Below are positions 29,701 to 41,700 of a stretch of DNA of 60,000 bases, one piece after another (position 1 is the stretch's first letter; each line of letters starts with the position of its first letter). The DNA is taken from contig NW_019775454.1 in the NCBI RefSeq assembly GCF_001039355.2, positions 126,001 through 186,000 of the forward strand, given 5' to 3'. The notes under the pieces were generated by a model. The model made no database searches. It was given only the letters and a program-made list of their open reading frames with translations, and was not told the DNA's origin. The translations under genes were made by a program, and so were the position numbers. Origin of the DNA: Lingula anatina. Lineage: Eukaryota; Brachiopoda; Lingulata; Lingulida; Lingulidae.

Positions 29701-32700
29701 TGCTTGTCAATGCTGTAATCGGCTAAATTTATCTTCATAAAAAATCCATGATCCAAATGACAGATGCAAACCAAAATTTCCAAGTAGTGAATATTTAGAT
29801 GTGACCAAGCTAAGGTAGGTTTCTCTTCCATTACAGATCTGTTGTAGAGAATTTTTGTGGTTTGTTTAAATTAAAAAGGAAGTGCTAGGTGGTGTCTCGG
29901 CAAAATGCTTTGTGCAGATAATAACATAAATCCTGGCTTGCCGCCAGGTTAGCACTAGCCTGTAATCAAATTTGCTGCTCATACTATAAAAACACAAAAA
30001 TTACTGAGTCATGTACGGCAATGGCAGTAGTAGGAATAATGCGGGTCGGATTAGCTGCCATGATGTCATATTCGCGCGTACATTTTGATAACTGGATGCA
30101 TTTTGAACAGGCACACCTATGTTATCATGATATATATCAGCACTGCACCATCGTGCAGGCCTAGCTTACAAATTTAGCCCAGTTCAGATAACAAGGGTTA
30201 ACATTCTTGTTTGTTTGGGTCATGTTAAGGAAGTGGTATTTACATTGCAGTTTGAGAGCGTGGCCACAACTGGCGGAAATTTGAGTCATTCACAATGTCT
30301 AGTCAGCGAGGTCATGTGGTCTGTATTATGGGAGCAGAAGAAGTAGGATGGGAGTTTGTTAAGCTGCGAGATAGGAGAGATGTTAAAGAACTGGGAATTT
30401 GAGATTCTGATGTTTTAAACATACCAAAAATTGACGTTGGATTATCAATTCTTTTCAGTTGTGGAATCAATATTAAATGGCGGAGAAGGTGTAGCACCAA
30501 GGAGAGCAAGTCGAGCTTGTAAAGATAAAAAAGATTCAAATCAACAGCAACAACAGCAGCAGCAACAACAACAACAACAGCATCATCAACAGCAACAGCA
30601 GCAACAGAACACTGTAAGTATATGATGACAAGAGTCTATATTAATACATATTTGCTAAAATAGCATAAACATTTATATACCGTGGTCTGTGGTTTTGCTC
30701 CACGTCCCAAGAGAAATTAACTTAAGAAACTACATGTTACCTCTAATTGAAATAATAATCAGTAAAACACTGGCCCCAACCTGCCATTTGCTGAGTTTAT
30801 GACCTCTAGTATGGGCTCTTAATGTCACAATTTCATGAGAAGAATATGGGGAGGTAGCAGCCTGGTGGTTCTGTTTTACAAATTAACCTGGTTCATTATA
30901 CATGACACATGGCCATTCACACATTGGCTGCGTTGATTATACAGTTCCTGACCCTGACCCACTTCTCCTTGTGTTATCTTGTAAGAGAGGTGAGAACCTG
31001 CCATCTTGACAGGTAAAAATGAATTTTAAATGACCTCCCAGCTGAAAAAAAAATCTAGTCTGATTCACTTGTGAAAATGCATCCTCGTTCTGAATTTGTG
31101 AACTGACTGTGGTTTTTGCTACAGTTACCTGATACCACGCGCCCCTGCTTTTGTTCACAGTTTTTGAGTTATTTATACTGCTGTCTGGCTGGATTGTCTT
31201 GAATTCTGATCTGATAAGTATCGTAGTTCAGAAAGGGCGCAATATGTTAGAACAGCCATGACAATTATGACAAAGAACCCTGGGAGATAGATGGTGCTAT
31301 ATGGAATCCATGCTGATACCATTAGGGGAAAACTCCTTCGTTGGCAGAAGGAAACAGAGTGTGGTTACTTAATGGCATTTTGAATGGCGTTCCATGGGGA
31401 TATAGCCATGTTGCCTTGGGTTGAATTCTCATAAAGATTTTACTTTCAAAGTACTTCATGTAAATGAGATAATAAAATGGCAGTGCTTGACACTAACTGT
31501 GTTTTGTTATGATGTTGGATGTGATTTCTTTTCCTTATGCTTTTCTTTTTTACGAGTAAGATTTTGAGAATGGTATTCCTGTACTTCTTGTTTCAGGAGT
31601 GACATTAATATTAATGGGTGTAACTTGATTTGTAAGAGAGAAGGAAGTGAAGGTTTCAGTTGCCTACTTTTTGTTTCTATCAACAAGGATGTTTTAAATT
31701 TTTTTAGTTTTAGTTTACTTTGTCTATGGTATTTGTGTAAGCTATGTGAGCATAATTCACAGCATTCCTGTTTGCACACTCAATTATATATAAACAATCT
31801 CTGTGTATCATTTGAGTCAGTATTTGAATAAGATATTTTCATAGCAGGTATCATTTTATCTTTCAGCCATGTACGCATATTTTCAAAGCAAGATTTTTTT
31901 GTGTGAATGAAGATGACATTCCAGAAAATATACAAAATATAAATTCCGCTTCCATTACCTTACTGAGTCATGTTACCTTTTTGTTTTGGTAATACTTCAA
32001 CATGTGAGGGTTGTTTTTTTGCTAAGCAATCACATAAATTACATGATGTACTGTGTGATTTATGGGTTTTTATCCCTTGGGCCATATATGTGGCTCTGGG
32101 GGGGGGGGGGGGGGTATTGTCACAGCCTGTGGGATATGTATGTGTTTGTAAGGTAGTAAACACTTAAACTTTTTTAATAAATCCTCAGATTCCTTTCATT
32201 TTCAAGAAGGAATTACATCAAAAAAATTTGGGGGTGTGAGGGGGTTGTTTACGATTCCCCTTAACAATTTCATCACTACATTATTTTGTTCATTCATATT
32301 TTATCAGATGGAAATTGCAGTGTGATGCCAAAAAGTTACATAGTTGCGGTTAAAATTGGGATGTAATTGTCTGTTCTGTATTGTGCCCATTTCTAGTGAT
32401 ATTAACTTTGTTTTATTATTCTGTGTTTACAGAAATATAATGAGTCTCAGAATTTTTATTTGGTTCGATGAAACATTGCCCTATGAAATTAATTACTGAA
32501 ACTGTTTTAATATTAGGCCATAATAAGGTCATTTTGTTCAGTTGGTTGGAAAGAAAATATGTTTGCTACATGTCTTTATGGCTTGTTTAAAGAAAAAAAA
32601 AGTAGTTTGACAGGTACATGGTGTTGTGAACATTAATTAAAATAATTTCATCTCAGGAAGGTGTTCACTGTCACGATAAAAAACATACGTATAGAGTTTA

Positions 32701-35700
32701 TAATTCTATTGCATATTTTAATAAGCTGGCTGTTATGCGTCTCAGGATTTCCTGACATATTGATTTTCCCTTTCAGCATTGAACCCAGGCATTAATAACC
32801 TGGTATTGAACTGGCTGTGAAAACATGAAATAAAGACTTGCAAGCTAATGACACGAGATTATATGTAGAAAAAAAAAAGTAAAGCAGGATAAAATCAGTT
32901 GATTAGAAATAGCGGAAAAACTCTGAGCAGTCGAAAATGTTAAATGTAACATCCTCAAGGGACTTGTCTGTGAACAGATGAGATGCCCCATTAGTTGTAA
33001 CAAAACAAGTCACTAGAGAGAAAAAATAATAAGAGAAAGTTTATAAATAGCACTTGGTCATGGATAAGGCTTGGAGAGAATACACTGGAGGCATCAGTAT
33101 TACAACTGGCAGAATAACCACTGATATGAAGTGATATCTTATCAGTACACAAAAAACAGATGGTAAAGAGAATGAGAAAAAAACTTTCTAAAAAGTTGTT
33201 ATGAATGGCAAGGGGTTTGTAAATGGCAAGAGCATGCATGCACTGGAAGTATGTGTGCAATCAGTATATATATAAGTAAGGCTTAGGTGACACTACTTAT
33301 CTGATTGATCTTGTTTTCAGGCCACCATTAATGAGCGTGATAAATTTGTAGGGGACAAGGGCTTGCTTGCATAGATAATATCAGAGTCTGGGGGCTAGGA
33401 TCAATGCTTTTGATGGGACTTCATATATTATATAACACACAGGCTAGATGGCCTGTTGCGGTAGGCTAATGGATGCCTAGAGCTGGACATGGCTTTTATT
33501 ATTGCCTAGCAGAATGAATAGGCTGGCCACGGGTACATCACACACTGTTGCAACTGTATACACCCACGTATTTTGTGGTCAGGGAATATTTGTGGAAAGT
33601 CTCAATGTCTAATTTAAAGGACTGGCTGTTCTGTTTGTCTAGTAGGTGTGTGCTTGTATCACATGAGATTTGTGCTGCGCTATTTTAGGAAGTTGACAGA
33701 CTATAGAAAAAACAAACAACAAATAAGCGGATGGCTTAGTCGGTACACTGCCATGATACAGATCATCAAAGCTGATCAGCATAAAGCGAGGTGTTGCAGC
33801 TGAGGCATGTGGAATTCCATTGACGTCAGCTTTCCATAGGAGCGTGCTAATCGCATACAACCCTATCAGTATTTGAGTTAGAACTCCAAAGCAAACAGTA
33901 TCAGGTGACTTGCAGGATGTGTACCATAGTAGCAGGGAATTAATATGCGAGACAGGTAAAAAAAGGGTGACCTTTTCTCTGGTTGCTGTATTATTTATCA
34001 CACCTTTGTTATGAGTTAGAGTGGAGCGTAGGGAAAAAGCCACTGGCGTGTTGGGGATTAGGATCACCTTGGTGCTCATACACACAAACCACATTTTAAG
34101 TGGCACCAGAGAAAAAGAAGGCCATTATATTAGCTTGAGTCTATGGGCTGACTTACTGTGTAGCTACAGCTTCAGTGTTTGCTTTGGGCTTAACTGATTA
34201 AATTGTCACTTTCCATTGAATAATCACTTGACCTGGCATTCCTCTTTGGAAATGCTGCAGAAAACTGCTGATAAGGCTGATAAAATATAGATTTGTGTGC
34301 GTGCTGCTTTGATGTGTCACTCTGTTAATAGAGAACATTTGAGTGTGTGTTAATACATTATTCATTGCAACACATTGCTCCCATTTGGTTGGTGGTGTAT
34401 GAGTAATTAATGTCATTCCAGCAATCGTTGCGACCTTCACCTTGGGAAACAGACAGCTTGGAAAATGATTATCCAGAATATAAATGGCACAAAGGTCCAT
34501 GGCCCCTGATTGTGTATGACTGGTTTAATTTTGTTTTCACACCCCACTTGTTTTGATTGGTTGAAGGCTTAAGGGTGATGTCATGAGGTGACCCACTTTT
34601 CCCTTTGCCTGCCACTTAAGTCTTGATTGTGGGTAATGCTCCTTGGAGCTTGTTATGTGTCTGCTTTCAAAGGTCTAGGCTTCCATTGTGTGGTGGATTG
34701 TTATTGAGTGTGTGCCTCCTGGGTCTACTTACTCACGGGCACAACCCAGTCTCATTCAGAGTACAGGCCACAAGGTCAGAATATTGATTGTATGCTAGCA
34801 GGATGTGGGCTATTCACCATTAATGTTTTTATGGGCCCATTTGTAAACCCAGTGCAAATGGAAGTAATCTGCGGTGGTTATTCAGCTATTCACTACCAGA
34901 TCAGCTGATAAGAAAGTAGTGGAAAAGGGAGCGGGGACTAGCTGAAAGTAGGCCACGGTAATGGTGGCAGTGTTGTAGTGAGGAGAAGGAGAGAAAAGAC
35001 TTGTAAATACATATGGAGAACTGACCTTGAGGATTTATTACGTTGGACTACTGTAGTGGGGGATCGGAGTGAACCTGAAGCAAATTGAATTGGATTTGGA
35101 TTTAATTTAAGTGAGAGGTAGGTTGATTTAAGAGGTGGCAGAATGGTGGTCTTTGTTCCCTACCCCCACCATGTTAGCAGTCTAGGTCAGATGTTGAACC
35201 TTCAGAGGCAGTGTGTCGGAACTGAAGTGGCATGTCTGTCTGCCTTGCTGGGAGAGAAATATGAATGCCCTTTGTTAATGCTTCAGCTTAACATGCAGGT
35301 TTTTTTTTTTTTTCTTTTTTTCAGAGTAGTGCTGTATAAAATCTAGTGTACTATGAGGAAGTTTTCTGATGACTAAAAAAGTGTGATTGACATTGTTGAG
35401 ATAACTGTGATTTGAATTGAGGAAGGTAATCTTGATACCAGATAAGTAAAATCCCTGGTTGCTGGGAGAGTTTTCTCTACCTTGTGTAGGGTTAATATTA
35501 GGCGGAAAAAGACGGGAGACCCAGACAAGATGGATAATGGGCTGAGTCATGCAAAGTACAAGTGACCTGGGAGATATTCTGTACTGTAAGAGGCACTTTT
35601 TTATATCCCCGATCGAGAAGTTAAACACCAACACTGGGACCCACCCTATCACTTATTTATGCTTACGAACTGAATATAGGTCATGTTATTCTTGATGCAC

Positions 35701-38700
35701 AATTCAACCCATGCTCTGCTGCTCATGCTCCCAGTTAGTATGGTGATAATTCAAATGAGATCCGACTGCTGATTACCCTAGGCATGAAATTTAAGTCTGC
35801 GCTATCGATTTGCTGGCCTGTCAGTGAGACATATGATGTTAAACTATTGATTCATCAACAAGGTTGTCAAACATAGGCTTTAGGATGTTTACTACAACCC
35901 AGTCACATTGTTCGCGGATGCCTCGTGTGGACTTTTATGTTTGTGCAACCGCCCTTGATTGTGTGACAGATCTGCATCGCTGACCAAGATGGCTGATAAT
36001 AATGGCCATGACACACTTAAAGAGACCCTATTGTGAGCACTGGAGCTTGATTATGTAAAACTCATTGAACCCCAGCTGTAAAGATAACCACCTTTACCTT
36101 GTAGCATGATGGTATAGGTACCTCTGGCAACTAGTAGCGTGACCAGGGCTATCAGGCTGTTGTGGCCAGAATGTAATGGATATTATCTGATCTTTTTTTT
36201 TTCTCCTAGGTTGCCCACTCCAGAACACGCAGCTTGAGTCCTAACTACAAAAATAGTCGCAGAAAGAGCAGGCAGAGAGCGCCGGCTGAGGCTCCCCAAC
36301 CAGAGACAGAGGAGAAAGGTAAGGAGATATTTTGTACATTATATATATTACTTAATGTGTGTATATCCACACTGGTCAATGTCCAGGGTGGGGGCTGCCT
36401 GCATAGATGTTAATGATGGTCAAATATAGGTCAGCGGCTGGTTTGTGTAGCCACATTTGACCATCCGGCAGACATGCAGGCTGATGTGGCAAGATGGTGG
36501 CCTAGATAATGTCCGCAGGTGATATTGCCTGTAAGTCTAAATAAAGCAAGGGGGTTATGCAAGAAACTGATGATTTATAGAAGCTTTAAGTATTAATGAA
36601 GAGCAGCTGCAGGTGAACTTGTGCTGTCTTGTTCAGAAGGAAATTACTACTTTATCACCATCACTTCAATGGGGTGACCTTTACGGCTAGGAAGTGCAGG
36701 ATTCTTTTATCTGCAGCTCAGTTGCATGGAGCTGCTTCTACTTTGGATTCCTGTATCAGTTTTAATATCAGACATGCGAATATGCCATTGTTATGATGTA
36801 TTAGACCTGCCGGCAAGATAAGACTTCGCATACTATGTGTTAATGACCCATTGCCATTAAGGGAGTCACATGTGTATAAAGGCTTAAAGGCTGTCATTAT
36901 CTGCGGATAATGTTAGATACTGGTACTGGTTCATCACATTATGCACAACGCGTAACTGTCCCCATGACCTTTGCAGTGGCGCATCACGCAATTGTCAGCG
37001 CTAGCTGCCGTATTGATTGTAGACTGGATTTAATCCCTTATGTACTTTTCTCCCACTTACCCAATGTATTATTCATGTTATTTCGGGTGAGCAAATGGCA
37101 GTCATTATATGTCAGGATAAACCCATGGTCAGCAGAAGGCCAGGGTGATAATATCTCTCCATCTCCCTATCCACAGCTAGGTCTATTATTATTATGGTAA
37201 TTTGCTGTGTGGTAGGGGGCATATTTCACTTGCTGCAGTCTAGTATTTTGAAACTAAATCTGTCCCAACATGCGATTGTCGCTCTTAAGCCTGGTGTTAG
37301 GTAACCTCTCGACATTACCTCTGTGCAACACACAAAGCAGGCTTTTCACTATTGTTCATTCAAATTCTGTAGGCTTGTTTATTCATAGTAGGAGTGACCT
37401 AGGTTTTGCCATTTCTGTAAACAGCAGCGCATGGAACCAGTTTGCTATTGTAGTGCTGTTTAATCGCCCACAGAGCCAAGGGTCATGTGGCCCAATGCAG
37501 CAAAAACCTTGAGATGGATGGGACATAGGCAGCCCCTTTGTTCCGGTGGCTTAGCCGGCTTGATTAACATAAGAAACACACTATAGCTCTGCTTCCAGCT
37601 ATTTGTGCTAGAAAAATAAGATCCATATCAAACCTTTTACTCCATTTGAGAAATGTTTTTGGGTGCGGGGTGGTAGAAAATAAAATCAGCTCACGGTTGA
37701 ATAATTGATAAATTGAAAAATAACAAAGAAACTGAGACATATTGATTTGATTTCTCTTAACCCCATTGATTTCCAAACATCAACATTCTGTAAGGTTGAT
37801 GAGACATGTTTTCCTGACCTAATTTGCCTTCCCACCTACCTAATGACTCAGTAGTAGAAAAATTAACAATACACCAGCTGTGACAGTAAGGGTACGTGCA
37901 GGTAACAGTTGGGACATAGGCTAGGCACCAGAGGTATGAAGGTTCATTAAAATCATCAGCAGAAGGAAATAAAATGCTTCCAAATTCAAGGAATTGTAAA
38001 TAAACATTGAAATTGCAGTGACCTATTTGCACCCTGTCCCGATATGGAATTTGTCAGGATTTCAGTCCGTTAGGTTAGATAGGTCTTTACATGGGTGTAA
38101 GAAGTTCACTTCTTGCCATTAAACACGTGAATCCCCAGTGACTGCTACTTTTTGCCCCTAGTGAGTTGTATATGTGTGTACCATGTTGTTGCTAAAAAAA
38201 AAAGTATTCCCATTTTGGTGTTTATAGAAGGAACAGCTAGGCATTTAAACCACTTCACAACTGTGCAGGGTAACCTTTTTGGACTTGTCAAAATTCATTG
38301 TGCATAAAATGTCAGCATCAGCAGCTGCCACTTGAGGTCCATTCCCTCTCAGAGTTTTGTGATATGTAACAGATTATGGAGTAGCCAAGGTCGTGGATGC
38401 ATGTCTGTATGTATTGACCCCTCTGGAGTTATCAGTTTGGGTGTACATGATTGTAATCAGCAGCAGGTGGTGTTCACATTAGTCTGTCCTGTGGAATTTA
38501 TAATTGCTTTGTAAGGAGAAGGTAGTATGTGTTAATGGCTGTAGTCATGGCTCGTAACCAGCTAGTCAAACACAAAATGATGGACCTGCTTTTTTTCCTT
38601 CCAAGTATTTCTGCGTAAAGGGAGTACAACTTGATTCAAAAGAGCAGATTAAAGGGAACTTATCTGTGATAAGTAGTGAGATAAATGAAAGGAAGGAAGT

Positions 38701-41700
38701 GAGCATGGCCAGGTCTCCAGGGACTGCTGCATGCAATGCTTCATCACTGTGGTTTTCTGACAGAGACAGAATGTCCTGTGAGTCCATTACTTGTGAAACG
38801 GGATACAGGATAGGCTGTAATTTTACGATAACAGCTCTGCAGTTTCATAAATACACTAGAAAGCTGTTTCATCAGAAGGTCTGACATTTAAAAAACAGCA
38901 TCATCAGGATTCGTGCCCTGCGGCCTGATTTTGATCATATTATGTGGCTTGACTAGTGTGATCTACAACAGTTTTATGTGCATGTTGATGAGAGATGGGC
39001 TCTTTATGCAGCATCATTTGCCGACCTAGAAGGTCAAAAATAGCATGTAAAAGCTGCAGTTTCATGAGGGTGAAAAAGGTCTCTAGAGTGTGTGTTTTAT
39101 TACTTCAGCAGCTGCCATAAAAGCTGTCTGGATCAGCTTCACAGGTACTAGTTGAGATGGTATTTATTAAATGGTCTTGGGTACACCATTATGTAGAATC
39201 TGATGCATGTGTTGTCTATTTGCAGAACGTGAGGTGTTGGAGAAGCCCAGCAGTACTACCAGGCCCAAGTTACAGAGGGAACAGCGTAAACGCAAACCTG
39301 ATCCTCAAGAACCAGAAGTTACTGATGAAGCTACTACTGAAATTCAAACCTCTTCATCTATAGAAAACAGGCCTTCACCTACTATTTCTACTACAAGTAA
39401 ACGCAACAAGTCTCAGGAAGTGAAAAAAGCAGAAAAGAAAACTTCGATTGATGAGAAAGTGGTTTCTGCCTCACCAAGAAAGGGTACCCCAGTTCCATTT
39501 GTAGCTGTGAGCCATCTCACAGCTGAAGACTTCAAACCCAAGAAAGAGAAACCAGAGAAGGCAAAGAACAAGAAACAAGCTAAACAAACAGAACTTCAGC
39601 TGCAACCATCTGTGAAAGAAACCAAGGAGAGGAAGGAAAATAAGAGCAAAACTCGGGACTCTGCTCCTAAACAAAGAGCTGCTAAACCCAAGGAGGGGAC
39701 CAACAGCAGTGAACCCACTTTTCAGCAAGAACAACAGCAGCCAAACCCAGAGCAGAAAACCAGGCAGCGAAAAAGTAGGCAAGCTACTAAGCCACGCTCA
39801 GGGGGCAGACAGACAAAGTCTGCCGAAGGAAAGGAACTAGATTCAGCTTCTCAGCCCTTACCTCAACTACCACAGGAAACTACAGTTGCTACAGAAGATC
39901 ACTCCAAGACAAACAATGAAAGTCAGGGGGACACTGAAGAGGAAGTAAGCACAGCGGCTTCTGCAGAGGAAGAAGTTCCTTCGACTGCTACTCCTCCCTC
40001 CAGTAAAGAGGAGGAAGAGAATAGCGACAGCATGCATTATAAAAAGATGCATTTACTGGCGGCTGGGGAGCAGCGTGACAAGAGTGCAGCTGCACCTACT
40101 ACCACGAGCTCTGCCCCAAGTTCCATACAGTCACCAACAGCGTCAGCCCCAGCCCCAGCCTCCACTGTGGCAGCAGCTCCTTCACCACAGGATATCAATT
40201 TAAATCACTCCATAACAGACCAGATTGCCAAAATGTCAAAGACGGAAAAGAAGGAAAGTAGTGGTAGTGACACTAATGGCGGAGAGGCTGGAGATCATTT
40301 TACAACAGTTCTCTCCCCTCGGACTGAACCTAAAAGTTCGGAGCTTCGTCCTGTTGGGAGTAGTGGAGGTGTTAAGGTGGAGGAGAGGATACCCAGGTAC
40401 CCCACCTTGGATCCTGGTAGGGACAGTAATAAACCTGAGGACTTGAGTGTGAGAAGGTCCCAGGAACGATCAAGTTCCAGAACAAGTGATACTAGTACTA
40501 GGTCTGGAGATGATAAAGGTCCACATGGCCGCATCGAAGAAATGCGAAGGGCCAGGGATAACCCTCCTACAAGCCCATTAGTTTTAGATAAAAATGAACC
40601 AGTTACTGTGTATAGAGATCCAGAGTTGATCAAAAGAGACATTGAAACACGCCAACAGTTAGCCAGCTATGGCATATCAAGGCATCACACACCCACACCC
40701 CATTCTGCTTCCCCGTACCCCACAGTTCACACACCAATTCCAGGTCACCATCCCTCTTCCCACCCTGCTCTCCAGCAAGGCATTCACAGGTCGGCAGGTC
40801 TCCTACCTCCTTCCATGTACCCAGCCACAACCATGGGCCTGTCCTCGTCTCTGATCGGAGCCAGTGCTCTGCCGAGCTCCCTCAGCATGCTGGCCCATCA
40901 CGCCCCTGTCGATACCCTGACCCGCTTGGCGGCCCACCCTCACTTACTCAACTACCCTGCCTCACTGTTACAACAGCAGCAACAGCAGCTGCTCTCCCTG
41001 TACAGCCAGAGCCTCCACGGTGTGTCCACGGCCAGGTTGGAGGGGCTTTGGCAGCAGAAGTTCCCCAGTGTCCCCGTGCCACCCCCCTGGATGCTTATAC
41101 AATACCAGGATGAACTGTTGAGAGACACCTTCACCAGGGAGAGAGACCTGCTGGTGGAGAGGGAGAGGCAGGAACGGGAGCGCCTGGAGCGGGAGAAGAT
41201 TGAGAGGGAACGCAAAGAAAGGTAGGTCAATTAACATACGCTTTAGAGCTCTATAAAAGTGTTTTATGTGTGTTTGAAGGGTACAAAAAGATATTTATCA
41301 TGGCAATTGGCATTTTGCTTCACCGCCCTGGAATTACCATATACTTGAGCTTGTTACTTCACTTTTATGTTAAAGGTATATTTGAATTGATGATTAATGA
41401 GGTCATGATATGATATTTGCTGAGTAGGAAATTTAATACTATTAAAGGAAATATGGTATGGAGGTGAAATTGAGGATATTGATTTATGGCACTAGTGTGA
41501 ATAACTTGGTCCACGGCAATTTGAAAACAAAATTGTGCTATTTTGAGTTCACATTCTCAAAAAATAGATCGGTTAATGATAATGGAAATGTATGGGAAAG
41601 CTTAAATAATTCCAGCATGTCATGCAAATGAAGATAGGGCTTATCTGTTATGACTAGCAAGATGACTGGTATGATGGTAATATATTGTCAAGTCAACAAC

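Noticed and set aside
33639-34106. 155-codon open frame on the minus strand, the longest outside the exons
   Set aside because: No recognisable domain, unremarkable composition, in an intron on the opposite strand, with no splice or promoter context. Such lengths occur by chance in 60 kb.
35299-35324. Long polypyrimidine tract with CAG in the e5-e6 intron, resembling a splice acceptor
   Set aside because: The sequence after it has stops in all frames within a short distance and the nearest donor-like site (GTAATC near 35427) is weak. It looks like a decoy rather than a coding exon.
39471-41237. Several antisense open frames opposite exon e7
   Set aside because: They are shadows of the long coding exon with biased codon content and no independent support.
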